Counted from the first letter of the stretch, positions 26,701-35,217 are shown. The stretch: 64,000 bases of DNA from Chitinophaga skermanii (GCF_003259335.1 NZ_QLLL01000004.1:201689-265688); one strand, 5' to 3'. Made by a program: numbers and translations. Notes: generated by a model from the letters alone, not told the origin.

Positions 26701-27527
26701 CGGAAAAGCGGAAAGACATCATAGAGAAAGAAACGCACATTGCCCGTTTATTGGAGCACATAAAAGCGAACATCCTTTATTATATGCAAATTATATGGAG
26801 CAGTGAATATGCGGATCAAAGGTTTTTCCGCTTATTGGATACAAAGGTGCCTGGTTTTGAGGGTACCTATAAAATAAGCATCAACAGTACCCCGGAAGCA
26901 AAAGGATTAAACGATTATGCTGTAGCTAACAAAACCCGGCATGCATACACTTTGGAAGTAGACATGGAGGTTACAGAGGTTACCTTAAAAGAAGTGGCAG
27001 ACTTGGATAATATGTTAGGCTTCAAAGGGAATTATATGATCTTCCCACTCCTTCAGTCGAATGTTCTGACCGACTTTATGATGGCACCCTACATTGATAC
27101 AGAATTTGGTTTAACTGATCCAGATAACTTAGGTAATTGGAGTTTGGATGATTTTGAAAACTATGTAGCCAACTTACGTAAGCAACTAGGCGAGAACGGG
27201 TTTGCAGAGATTGAAGAAGAACTGAAAGAAATGTATGCTGCATTATTACAAGATCCTTTACGAAGCGGTGATATAGTAACCGTACCTACCGGTTCTCTTT
27301 TTATAGAAGCCTTGCCTGGATCGCATACCGTATTAGAATACTACAAATTGGCGCATCGCTTCGAAGATGTGAAGAAAGCACAGGCAGAAGTGCGCAGTAT
27401 GGAGTTAGACAATATTCGCCGTGCAGCACGACTTGTAACGAAGAAGTACGAAGACCCTAAAACAGACAAGAAGATCGTTGTACATGGAACAAGCGTACAA
27501 CCCAATATAGATATCAATGATATTTAA
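23757..27527 (+). CDS. 1256-aa multidomain protein with beta-sandwich N-terminus and coiled coils
   Basis: I do not recognise this protein. Residues 14-145 resemble a carboxypeptidase-regulatory or transthyretin-like beta-sandwich (SGKILHKETNLGLADLLVIL, then TGGDGAFSID near 80). A Pro/Thr linker follows near 335-360. A conserved-looking strand region around residue 637 contains VGELVRTIPLAPGESKKYET and runs into a charged Ser/Lys/Asp-rich segment. Long coiled coils are predicted at about 845-879 and 939-1004, separated by a Gly-rich hydrophobic stretch (GLFDNIPVLGGIMDNNLVKG, about 901-920). The C-terminus is a mixed domain with VPTGSLFIEALPGSHTVLEY. No signal peptide. The stop is 11 nt before the next ATG, so the two giant genes form one operon. 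A structural or delivery role for its partner is inference. Confidence 0.9.
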   Translation: MKATQQPQLSKSNMVSGKILHKETNLGLADLLVILVDLDKWSDPEFASNTIYRSALAGGNSVQINDLINSGDRIGSVLTGGDGAFSIDIIPRDYNLGTSKETKPDLLLIVLVAEEPGLSVQDRLLYYSLDVRLNAGSNEAHIIKLKTSLLAEKGVAIPVVGTPVMGATNILTSLERNIKEHSEFSEKKKKLLRQHIVKEQDTQHEKRKSTFVQPFIDKISKVPSSFRDSAFFVKQGMSVKDVTSNNIKTKVQHNFGPSVPTSNKQAQGYIYLSEQDILQYQPYLLPGEGKFVLPSAIVESDILPKIFRKHSEGSGKDILLDHPNNRLSRELNASAPATTTGPGNAGATPTIAPTTENDIPKYVAHQMSTVTSPEEQLSIGLPQISLEKRPTNEDIGQNISNTIFQKGPADVPAYYDFHSLKIAFENVWQEAIDLGLINLAERSYDQVESNGGNPFMLLNGYWAGYTPTSAPIDSPSQDVILEFPEALSIWNRLLPLERSVLNMLALTITYNYNTNLSDFLAEGYGTVNRAVPDLNTVPIGTNKEQAIALFKQKGSNLIRAAIERLNERDEIDDELSSLRDANSLVTALQAQLNTNYSFKYYAANSTERSVNFGLLLTYQQKWDPQNYQVGELVRTIPLAPGESKKYETKTTVKKTRSKKEQEDNLRISKSDTSNSTRAESDIVDKASKRDTSDASYDTKSGLTSGPLVSGSTATIKLGSDAGRDSQQTKKDFREATIKASQEYRHERKIEISTDEMYESTTTEWGEIKNTNDELMVTYLFYELQRLFKISERLYRLRPVILVAQEMPAPHEITPQWVIAHDWVLKRALVDDSFKTGMEYLYIINGEKLLLDELERTVKEQRQIIKELRQNVKFYNDQVGILSRAMQAAVTAQANALGGSSNGLFDNIPVLGGIMDNNLVKGAGQLLGFGDSDDETMEKSEAARIRREAATDAYQRAEQERRELMARLENENNTLNSLSKELAEKRKDIIEKETHIARLLEHIKANILYYMQIIWSSEYADQRFFRLLDTKVPGFEGTYKISINSTPEAKGLNDYAVANKTRHAYTLEVDMEVTEVTLKEVADLDNMLGFKGNYMIFPLLQSNVLTDFMMAPYIDTEFGLTDPDNLGNWSLDDFENYVANLRKQLGENGFAEIEEELKEMYAALLQDPLRSGDIVTVPTGSLFIEALPGSHTVLEYYKLAHRFEDVKKAQAEVRSMELDNIRRAARLVTKKYEDPKTDKKIVVHGTSVQPNIDINDI

Positions 27528-27538
27528 TCACCTTGGCG

Positions 27539-30388
27539 ATGGCAGAAATTAAACAAGTAACAGTGTTTCGGCAGCTCATGGAACGAGTATTTGCAGCCAA
27601 GGCGGAACACTTAACACTTTCGAATAATCGTAACCACCAGCAGCAAGCCTTGATGACAGATTATAATCGTGCCATGAGTATTGTTGTTGGTACAAAAACA
27701 TCTGTCATATTGGAGTTGTTGATGAAGGCTTACTTGGAGATGTATAGTAAGCTAATTCATAACTACAAGGCTGTACATTTTTACATGTCGGATGTGTTGT
27801 TCGAGTTATTAGTGAGCCAGAGTATTAAAGTAGACCAAACGCGCGGCGATCTATTTGAAATTTGGGATAAGCAGCTAGTTGGTCATCCTATATCCGACCA
27901 TTACAATACCATCAAACGTAGGTATTGGGCACTTAACCCTACAATACGAGATAATATAGATGTATTCCGAAAAAGGGCAAGGGAAAAGCGTTTACAAAGC
28001 AAATCGTTACTTGATCTGTTAAAAGATGAATATGCACGAATAATAGGCTACCCCGTGGCATCAAACGACCACTTATACAATTTTGATCCTGCCACAAATG
28101 TTGCTGTAAGGTCGAGGTTAGAAAGGCAAGTATCCATTATTGAGAAAAAGTGGATGGCGGCAGAAGGGAAAGATTATTGGGGGGAAGAAGATGCAATAGA
28201 AATGGATAAAGCTGTGGATGCTTTTTCGGAGTATGTTAAATCGGAAGCGAAAGGAGATATATTGATACTGTTCCAAATGCTTAAGTATTTGCGCGATGTT
28301 TTTATGCCGATCATCGAAACGAAGGAAATTAAAGCAAGTGGTATAGTAGAAGTTTATATCAAGAAACCGCATCACCGGAAGGCAAACTTTTATTACGTAT
28401 TGTACACTTTAACTGCCTTACGGATGTTAGCAATAGCACAAGTTAAGCGGTACAAGGCTAACCGTATAGGTTTTACCCAGGAGGAAGTACGTTGGTTCTT
28501 GGGGCCTGTTCGCGTGTATGAATACTATTCCAATTTTGAACAAATATTCAAAACACATGTGGTGGGTAAGGTGAATGTTAATTCCTTGACCAGTGAATTG
28601 AAGTTGTTTCTAAATATGTGTCAAATTAATGCATGTCAATTACAAGGCATGGATTGGCTTAATCTTGCCGAAACCATGCGAATTCAACAGGTTTGGCATA
28701 ATGTACATGAATTTACCCAAGACCTTAATGATGCAGTGAATAGTTGGCGGCCAGATCGATTAGAAGCAATCTTACAAGCACCTGCTAATGCAAGTACAAT
28801 TGTGCATTTTAGAACGATGTGCTTAACAACGATTGCCATCAACCAGCAATCGGCAGAATTGGCCAAGGCAGTGGTGGCGGCGGGAAGTCATGTTGGAACA
28901 AATAACAATTATGGTGGAATTACGATCGTGTATATAGACCCTGCGAATACCGACCGTGTGTATATTGAATTTGAAGGATTGAAACCACACTTGTTTAAAG
29001 TGAACCAGTATTATATTAGCGAGCACTTTTATGGCGCCATGATTCTTCAGATTTACAAAAGTACGCAGGGGATATTAGTGCTTCCGGAGTTGGTATTATT
29101 TGCCTTTGGTTTTTTGCAAGCATTTGTAACAGCCGGCTTTGCGGGGTTGATTTATGAAGTGGTGATGTTTTATGTATCCAGTAAGATCCGCGAGCAAATT
29201 GAAAAAATGAGTCCATTAGCAGCCACTATTTTTGATGCCATTTTTGCCATAGCTGTTCCCCCTAAACGTAGTAATAAGCCAACAATCAAAGCCCCTGAAA
29301 GTCCACGAGCACTGAAAGCAGATAAAACGGGCTTGAGTGATGTATTAAATACCCCAACTAAGGTGGATGATTTATTGGATGAATCTAAAAGTGTGATCAT
29401 GCAAGTGGAAACACCAACGGTAGCACAGGTAGCAAAAGAATTGGAGGAGGATTTTAAAGTAATAGACGATCATTTTACGTTACAATCTGGCGTTAAACAA
29501 GCGTACTACAAAGCCAGGGATACCCTAGGTAAAGCACCTGCCTTAACGAAGGAAAATGCGCGCATGGTAAAAGCTAGCATAGCCGAAATAATAGAAATGG
29601 AATCTCCAGTAATGCTTGTAACTAACGAAGGGCTTAGTTTTAGAACCCATACGAGCGCTGTACAAAAGAGTCGTGGGGTTGGCGGCAGCAATAAAGGAAC
29701 AGGTACTAGCCGGGTACAAAGCGCCGCAGAGAATAAAATCCGAAAATCACCCCACTATCAACTATGGGAAAAGTTCCAGGATGTTTTATCGGTTGACATG
29801 GCGCGTTTACAAAGAGCAGAAATGGACAAAATCTTCTCAGCTTTGGCTAATAAAACAATGGGTATTACCATAGCTGAGAAACGAGTTATTACGTTATTGA
29901 ATAAAGCCAAAGAAGCCAATGCCGAATATATAACTGATAGTTTCGTATTTAGCAATCACCTTGATACTGTCTTAGTTAATATTCCATCACGCACGAACCA
30001 AGTGCCTATTTTGGACCGTGTATACCAGGTAACAGATTTGGAAACAGGGCAGCGCCTATTTATGTTGGTGGAAGTAAAAGGAGGATTAAGAACCAAGCTC
30101 GGTAAAACTAATTCGTATGATATTCAGTTCGTTAATGGAAAGTCGGTTTGGACAGAACTTGCTAAAGACGCTGTGGTCCAGGCATCGGAAGAATGGTATT
30201 GGCAAAGAATAGTAGAGATTTATGAAGCAAAGGGTGGCAAGGAAATTGCCCGAAAATTGTTGACAGCCATGAAAGGGGGAATGATTAAACCATACGTGGT
30301 GAAGTCGAACATCGAAATGGTACCCCGGTTTCGCGATGACGCGGTGAACACTTTTATGAATTATTTCGCGAATAAGAATTTGCCTTAG
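27539..30388 (+). CDS. 949-aa protein with putative C-terminal PD-(D/E)xK-like nuclease domain
   Basis: The N-terminal 500 residues are largely helical and unrecognised (start at ATG 27539; a TTG at 27533 is also open). A hydrophobic stretch at about 514-550 (LPELVLFAFGFLQAFVTAG, then IYEVVMFYV) could insert in a membrane. Residues 560-720 are a low-complexity linker region. The last 150 residues look like a restriction-endonuclease-fold toxin tip: LDRVYQVTDLETGQ with D826, then LFMLVEVKGG with E845 and K847, matching the D...ExK pattern, and a following QASEEWYWQRIVEIYEAKGG helix. The order, helical body, hydrophobic segment, linker and nuclease-like tip, resembles polymorphic toxins. No immunity gene follows directly. 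Nuclease activity is inferred from motif shape only. Confidence 0.88.
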   Translation: MAEIKQVTVFRQLMERVFAAKAEHLTLSNNRNHQQQALMTDYNRAMSIVVGTKTSVILELLMKAYLEMYSKLIHNYKAVHFYMSDVLFELLVSQSIKVDQTRGDLFEIWDKQLVGHPISDHYNTIKRRYWALNPTIRDNIDVFRKRAREKRLQSKSLLDLLKDEYARIIGYPVASNDHLYNFDPATNVAVRSRLERQVSIIEKKWMAAEGKDYWGEEDAIEMDKAVDAFSEYVKSEAKGDILILFQMLKYLRDVFMPIIETKEIKASGIVEVYIKKPHHRKANFYYVLYTLTALRMLAIAQVKRYKANRIGFTQEEVRWFLGPVRVYEYYSNFEQIFKTHVVGKVNVNSLTSELKLFLNMCQINACQLQGMDWLNLAETMRIQQVWHNVHEFTQDLNDAVNSWRPDRLEAILQAPANASTIVHFRTMCLTTIAINQQSAELAKAVVAAGSHVGTNNNYGGITIVYIDPANTDRVYIEFEGLKPHLFKVNQYYISEHFYGAMILQIYKSTQGILVLPELVLFAFGFLQAFVTAGFAGLIYEVVMFYVSSKIREQIEKMSPLAATIFDAIFAIAVPPKRSNKPTIKAPESPRALKADKTGLSDVLNTPTKVDDLLDESKSVIMQVETPTVAQVAKELEEDFKVIDDHFTLQSGVKQAYYKARDTLGKAPALTKENARMVKASIAEIIEMESPVMLVTNEGLSFRTHTSAVQKSRGVGGSNKGTGTSRVQSAAENKIRKSPHYQLWEKFQDVLSVDMARLQRAEMDKIFSALANKTMGITIAEKRVITLLNKAKEANAEYITDSFVFSNHLDTVLVNIPSRTNQVPILDRVYQVTDLETGQRLFMLVEVKGGLRTKLGKTNSYDIQFVNGKSVWTELAKDAVVQASEEWYWQRIVEIYEAKGGKEIARKLLTAMKGGMIKPYVVKSNIEMVPRFRDDAVNTFMNYFANKNLP

Positions 30389-30405
30389 TGGCGTGGAGAT
30401 GCTCA

Positions 30406-30498
30406 ATTTTCATCTTGGTATAGGTTACAGATGGATGTGCTAGGAATGGTGATCATTCAAGTATTGAGTAGGAGTAGGAAGAATCGATGAAGGAGCAT
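30406..30498 (-). pseudogene. Relic of an araC-type gene 5' end
   Basis: These 93 bases align with 22891-22982, the first 31 codons of the intact araC-type gene, in the same orientation. Over the first 74 aligned bases about four in five are identical by hand count, with one single-base gap. The initiator CAT (minus-strand ATG) is kept at 30496-30498, but the frame shifts and stops early. The rest of the gene is absent: the match ends 17 nt after the stop of the nuclease-like gene. Confidence 0.8.
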
Positions 30499-30642
30499 GT
30501 GTAAGGTCAAGAAAAAGGAGGTTTTATCACCGCAAGATAAGATAGAAATGATGATTGAAACTTGATTTACTGTACTGGAGTTAAAGTATGCAGATTGGGT
30601 AGTTTAGAATATTACTTTAGCGAACTTGAATTGTAAAGAGAT

Positions 30643-30687
30643 GTAAATTTCAAAGGTTATAAATTTGAAATTTACAACCTTTGAAAT
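30643..30687. repeat. Two mutually exclusive 12-bp hairpins
   Basis: GTAAATTTCAAA at 30643-30654 pairs perfectly with 30664-30675. The overlapping ATTTCAAAGGTT at 30647-30658 pairs perfectly with 30676-30687. Only one stem can form at a time because they share eight bases. The site lies between the nuclease-like gene and the convergent araC-type gene. It may be a terminator region; no long T-run follows. Confidence 0.75.
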
Positions 30688-30773
30688 GCGTACAATGACT
30701 GTTTATTTTTCGAACTATTTTATACCAATAATTAATACCCTTAGTATTTGTTACCCAACCGAATATTACTTCA

Positions 30774-31673
30774 TTACTCCTTCCTGAATTGTGTCGGCGT
30801 TAATTGCAGGTGTTTTCTAAAGAAACTACTGAAGTGGGTAGGGCCTTCAAAACCCAGGGCATATGATATTTCGGCAATCGTCCAACTACTATGTTTCAGT
30901 AGGATTTTTGCTTCTGTCAACAGCCGATCCATAATGATCTCGGATGTTGTTTTGTCTGTCACCTGCTTTATAGATTTGTTCAGGTGATTTACGTGAACAG
31001 CTAATTGTTGGGCAAAGTCGGAGGCCGACCGAAGTTCTATGGTGTGCATGCTGTCTTTAATGGGAAACTGTTTCTCCAATAGTTGGGTAAACAGCGCGGC
31101 GATCCGGTTAGCTGCATTCGATTTCTCCACTACTACATTAGCAGCTGGCCGCATTTTTAAAGTATGGTGTACCAATTGGAATACTAGGTTGCGCAGTACA
31201 TCGTCACGAAACTCAAAATTGGAAGATTTTTCTTCGGAAAGCTGGCTAAAAATTCCAGCCACGGTTTGATACTCTATGGGTGTTAATTCGTACACCGGTA
31301 CACCTCCTGGTTTAAATACGGGGTAATCCTTTAAACGCCCGTAGTTCTCAAAAAAGGTTTCCGTAAAAATACAACTGTACCCTGTTTGTTCTTCGCTCAG
31401 TGGTTCCCAATTATAAGGAACCTGTGGATTGGCAAAAAATAGCCCGTGATTCTGTATTTCCATGCTTTTATCCGCATAGTGGATAATACTTTTACCTGTT
31501 GTCAAACAGATTTTAAAGTAATTCTTCCTTCCGAATACAATCGGCGCCTCTTCTTCCATTCCGCGTTCTTCAAGTCTGAATACGTTAAAATGCCCATTTG
31601 CAGTGTCGATAGACGGCTTAGGAATAAATGGGCGACTGCTGTAATATTGTTCTACTGTTTCCGGCTTTGCCAT
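30774..31673 (-). CDS. AraC family transcriptional regulator
   Basis: A 299-residue regulator from ATG 31673 (the frame is open to 31739, but the extra residues look like leader sequence). The N-terminal domain is cupin-like (FKICLTTGKSIIHYADKSME, LFFANPQVPYNWEP). The C-terminal AraC domain has ASDFAQQLAVHVNHLNKSIK and TIAEISYALGFEGPTHFSSF, then FRKHLQLTPTQFRKE. It differs from the other AraC gene at 22131 and is not the source of the relic. It sits 54 nt downstream of a SnoaL-like gene on the same strand and probably controls it. Confidence 0.92.
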   Translation of the reverse strand: MAKPETVEQYYSSRPFIPKPSIDTANGHFNVFRLEERGMEEEAPIVFGRKNYFKICLTTGKSIIHYADKSMEIQNHGLFFANPQVPYNWEPLSEEQTGYSCIFTETFFENYGRLKDYPVFKPGGVPVYELTPIEYQTVAGIFSQLSEEKSSNFEFRDDVLRNLVFQLVHHTLKMRPAANVVVEKSNAANRIAALFTQLLEKQFPIKDSMHTIELRSASDFAQQLAVHVNHLNKSIKQVTDKTTSEIIMDRLLTEAKILLKHSSWTIAEISYALGFEGPTHFSSFFRKHLQLTPTQFRKE

Positions 31674-31793
31674 ATCATTTGCCTTGTTTCGGTTAGTGAA
31701 TAAACGGGGCCAGGCAGTAAAATTAATTAATGATCTCATTTTTTAAAAATATAGCAGGCCGGTAGTACAGTGTTTCCACCAGCCTGCCGATTA

Positions 31794-32243
31794 TTATGCT
31801 TCTTTACCAACGAAAGCACTAAGTGGCGCATTAATTGATTCTAATGCAGTCATTGGGTTCCAGAAGTCTACGTAACGAGCAATCTTGCCTTCGGGTGTGG
31901 TGGTTACCACGGAGATGTAACGTTGCGGGTATGGTTTACCGGTAGAAAGTGCATACCCTTCGCTTGTAAATTCTGCGATCACAAGTGTAGGTTCTTTGGT
32001 TTCATGGAAGTGTAGGTTTTGGAAGGTAACTGAAAAATGTTCTGGGAAATTCTTCATATAGTCGTACAATTCCTGTTTACCGGTAACTTTCTTTGGGAAA
32101 TCTGCCGGGCCATAAGGAAATTCCAGCACACCATTTTCGGTGAAAAGATCTACCCATTCTGGGATACGGCCGGATGAAAGATATTCGAGGTGGTTTTTGA
32201 ATGCTTGTTGTGCTAATGCTGTGATTTCTTGATTAGTTTTCAT
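31794..32243 (-). CDS. SnoaL-like / NTF2-fold protein
   Basis: A 149-residue NTF2-fold protein. The pattern is a helical start (AQQAFKNHLEYLSSGRIPEW), VDLFTENGVLEFPYGP, KKVTGKQELYDYMKNFPEHF, and strands ending RYVDFWNPMTALE. Members are isomerases, cyclases or ligand-binding proteins; many in Bacteroidota accompany AraC regulators and oxidoreductases. Substrate is unknown. It is likely co-transcribed with the AraC gene 120 nt downstream on the same strand. Confidence 0.88.
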   Translation of the reverse strand: MKTNQEITALAQQAFKNHLEYLSSGRIPEWVDLFTENGVLEFPYGPADFPKKVTGKQELYDYMKNFPEHFSVTFQNLHFHETKEPTLVIAEFTSEGYALSTGKPYPQRYISVVTTTPEGKIARYVDFWNPMTALESINAPLSAFVGKEA

Positions 32244-32760
32244 GATATTTCTTTTTTAAGTTGATGATTTATTAAGTTGTTATAATCGCTTGTTGCTGGC
32301 CAGCTTCGTTGTTTTCACTAATGCAAAAGTAGTACGGATAAGGAGGGTGAAATATGAAGAATCAAATCATTGCTGCCGAAAATCAATCAATTGGTAAAAA
32401 AGGTGGTTGTATGGTTGAGGGAAGGGTAGATGTAGCCTATTAAGGATGTATCTCCAGCCCATCTGTTCTTTAATCGTGGAGAATAATAAGGCTTAGATTT
32501 TATTAGATACTTGTATTGAGCTATTAAAATAGAAACAACACAATAATAAATTGCCATTTAAAGAGGAAAGATGCGTTAAAAATTGAAACGTGTTATTAGA
32601 CAAGCCGCCCAATGGATAGAAAAGATGATAAAACGATATTGAGATTCATGGAAATGAAGGTATGTCGGCTGAATGGGATTGAGTTATTAGGGAACTGTAA
32701 ACAATAGGGGATTGACTGTTGTTTAAGCCTGGGTAATTAAACAGCGAAATAGGAAGGTTT
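32244..32760. other. Intergenic region without a supported gene
   Basis: About 515 AT-rich bases between the SnoaL-like gene start and the tRNA terminator. Reading frames here overlap the tRNA or have no codon structure. The promoter of the SnoaL-like gene should lie near 32250-32340. Nothing else is recognised. Confidence 0.45.
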
Positions 32761-32801
32761 AAAAGCATAAAGCCCGCTCTAAGAGCGGGCTTTATGCTTT
32801 T
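32761..32801 (-). terminator. Terminator of tRNA-Leu
   Basis: An almost uninterrupted 18 to 20-bp inverted repeat (arm AAAAGCATAAAGCCCGCTCT) directly abuts the 3' end of the tRNA on the minus strand and ends in a T-run in that direction. Confidence 0.9.
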
Positions 32802-32887
32802 GGTGCCCAAGACTGGATTCGAACCAGCACATCCTTGCGAACGCTGCGACCTGAACACAGTGCGTCTACCAATTTCGCCACTTGGGC
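32801..32887 (-). tRNA. tRNA-Leu (anticodon CAG)
   Basis: The minus strand reads a full 87-nt class II tRNA with CCA encoded. The acceptor arm is GCCCAAG paired with CTTGGGC, then discriminator A and CCA. The D arm contains AAATTGGTAGACGC, as in tRNA-Leu. The anticodon arm is CTGTG-TTCAGGT-CGCAG, giving anticodon CAG. A long variable arm follows, and the T arm holds GGTTCGAATCC. All arms pair. Confidence 0.97.
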
Positions 32888-32949
32888 AGTCCAGGGCTGC
32901 AAAGGTAAGGAGTTATTGCTCTCATCCAAATATTTGGGTATATATTTTT

Positions 32950-35148
32950 TTAATAGCTTAAGGTGATACCTGCCCCGAATCCCATGTCGCTATCATAATG
33001 GGTACTTACTGCCCAACGTCTTCCTACGATATACCTTAACCCGGCCATGTACTCATAATCCGTATTCCACCTAGCATCCAAACGGAGCCTACGGGTAAGG
33101 GGAATGTCTTCGCGGCTAAATTGTACGCGCCATCTTCCATCCGTATCCAAACTAGCATCGGCTACAATTAATAGCGGTAACGTATACTGCACACCCACGT
33201 GCAATACTTGGCGGAAGTTCTTCGTATTGGTTTGACCAAATAAGTTTTTCTCAGGCTTATCCATCTTACGGTAACGAACATCCCATCCCACATAAGGAAA
33301 CAACCATTGCATTTTACCGATGTATCGCCCGAAATGGCTTTCTGTTTCGTAACCATGACTATCCTTCAATCCCAAACGCCATTCCGTACTTAGCTGGTAA
33401 CGCGTATTCGCTAACATCAATTCACCATCACTACCATTGCTTTCAAGACCTACACGGGCTTGGAAATGCATCATCTTATCATCGCGCTTAATCATCTTAT
33501 AAGCGGCTTCTTTATCTGGGATCTGCGGGTTAGGAGGAGAATTTTCGTAAGAGAATACCCGGCCCATGCCACTCATCATGTGGTACAAAATATGGCAATG
33601 GAAGAACCAATCACCGCTTTCAGTTGCGGCAAATTCGATGGTATCTACTTCCATCGGCATTATATCGAGTACTGTTTTCAAAGGAGCATATTCACCTTGA
33701 CCATTCAATACCCGGAAGAAGTGCCCATGCAAGTGCATCGGGTGGCGCATCATGGTGTTATTGAACAATACGATGCGGACGTTTTCGCCTTTTTTGATGA
33801 GAATTTTATCGGTTTCGGAAACTGTTTTATTGTTGATCGTCCATACGTAACGATTCATATTACCTGTTAACTCAAATTGCAACGTGCGAGTAGGTGCATT
33901 GGGCAAAGTGGTTTTAGTAGGCGATTTTAGCATGCCGTAGTTGAGGGTAACAATGTCTTGTGCACCCATTTGCATATGATCGCCGTGTTGATGATCCATT
34001 TTCATATCATCATTGCCGGCGTCTACAATCTCGGGATACATCACGGTGTTCATGTCCATGGTTTGATTACTCATTTGCATACCTGTGCTGGTATCCAAGT
34101 TGCCATTCATCTTCATCATGCCATTCATCATCTTCATTCCTTCGAAATACTTCAATTTGGGTAATGGCTTCATGGGCATTTTCATGCCATTGCCTAACCA
34201 AAGTGAAGTACTGCCGGTTCTATCTTCGGCGGTTGCAAGTACTTCATATTGCATGTCTTCCGGGATGGTAGCTACCACGTCGTATGTTTCACTCACCCCA
34301 ATTAATAGGCGATCTACTTCAACGGGTTCCACATCCGCACCATCATTTGCTATAACGCTCATTTTACCGCCTGAAAAGTTAACCCAGAAATAAGTGCTAG
34401 AGCTACCGTTAATTAAACGTAAGCGTACTTTATCGCCTTTTTTATAGGAGGTGTTCTGATCGACGTTCTTCCCATTACTCAAGAATTTCTCGTAATAAAC
34501 GTCGCTCACATCCATGGCATTCATTCGTTTCCATTCATTCTTCAATTTCGTACCGAAATGCTTATGTTTAATTGCTTCACCATAGCTTTGAGTAGAACCT
34601 TTTTTAATGGCAAACCAATCATTCGCATTGTGCAAGTAACGGTTCACTTCATGCGGATTCATGTCGGTCCAATCGCTGAGTAATAGCGTTTGTTCGGGCA
34701 TTTTGGGCTTGTCTTTTTCATGGAAAATGAGTGCGCCATACATCCCGCTTTGCTCTTGGAACATGGTATGACTATGGTACCAATATGTACCATGCTGTAC
34801 AATAGGGAATACGAATTTGTGTGTGCTATGCCCTTTAATAGGCGCTGTTGTTAGGTATGAAACCCCGTCCTGCTCATTCGGCAATATAATGCCGTGCCAG
34901 TGAATAGAAGTTTCATGGTGCATTTGGTTATGCACGTAAATTTCGGCGGTATCGCCTTCAGTAAACTCCAAAGTAGGACCAGGAATGCTGCCATTTATAG
35001 CAATCGCTTGCTTGGTTTTTCCACTGTAGTTTACGGTTGTATCGTTGATGTATAAGTCGTATCGAACTGTTTTGGGTCGTGAAGTTTGTTGTGCAAATGT
35101 TTGCGTTACCCAAAGCAACATTACCACGACGAAAGAAATTCTTTTCAT
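32950..35148 (-). CDS. CopA-like multicopper oxidase fused to a C-terminal beta-barrel-like domain
   Basis: A 732-residue exported protein (start at ATG 35148; another ATG lies two codons upstream). After the signal peptide come three cupredoxin domains with all copper motifs: HWHG at 83-86, HSH at 125-127, HPMHLHGH at 469-476 and HCHILYHMMSGM at 517-528. A Met-rich stretch at about 320-370 is typical of copper-resistance CopA. From about residue 560 to the end the sequence is no longer oxidase but alternating aromatic/polar strands (LSTEWRLGLKDSHGYETESH, YMAGLRYIVGRRW) ending GAGITLSY, much like the CopB outer-membrane barrel. It probably oxidises Cu(I) in the periplasm. Operon with DUF3347 and a small secreted protein. 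Confidence 0.92.
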   Translation of the reverse strand: MKRISFVVVMLLWVTQTFAQQTSRPKTVRYDLYINDTTVNYSGKTKQAIAINGSIPGPTLEFTEGDTAEIYVHNQMHHETSIHWHGIILPNEQDGVSYLTTAPIKGHSTHKFVFPIVQHGTYWYHSHTMFQEQSGMYGALIFHEKDKPKMPEQTLLLSDWTDMNPHEVNRYLHNANDWFAIKKGSTQSYGEAIKHKHFGTKLKNEWKRMNAMDVSDVYYEKFLSNGKNVDQNTSYKKGDKVRLRLINGSSSTYFWVNFSGGKMSVIANDGADVEPVEVDRLLIGVSETYDVVATIPEDMQYEVLATAEDRTGSTSLWLGNGMKMPMKPLPKLKYFEGMKMMNGMMKMNGNLDTSTGMQMSNQTMDMNTVMYPEIVDAGNDDMKMDHQHGDHMQMGAQDIVTLNYGMLKSPTKTTLPNAPTRTLQFELTGNMNRYVWTINNKTVSETDKILIKKGENVRIVLFNNTMMRHPMHLHGHFFRVLNGQGEYAPLKTVLDIMPMEVDTIEFAATESGDWFFHCHILYHMMSGMGRVFSYENSPPNPQIPDKEAAYKMIKRDDKMMHFQARVGLESNGSDGELMLANTRYQLSTEWRLGLKDSHGYETESHFGRYIGKMQWLFPYVGWDVRYRKMDKPEKNLFGQTNTKNFRQVLHVGVQYTLPLLIVADASLDTDGRWRVQFSREDIPLTRRLRLDARWNTDYEYMAGLRYIVGRRWAVSTHYDSDMGFGAGITLSY

Positions 35149-35217
35149 ATCCATTGTGTAAAAGGGCGGTGCCGGTATAATTACAACCAGCACCGCAAGT
35201 AATTTGTTGAAAATTGC

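Noticed and set aside
23757..30388. Tc toxin, contractile injection system or prophage
   Set aside because: No tail sheath, tube, baseplate, RHS repeats or phage structural genes are visible; the two giant proteins do not match these patterns.
30774..31673. Source gene of the araC relic at 30406
   Set aside because: Its own start region does not match the relic; the araC-type gene at 22131-22982 does.
32646..32858. Minus-strand reading frame starting MFRSQRSQ
   Set aside because: It runs through tRNA-Leu and its terminator and has no family signal.
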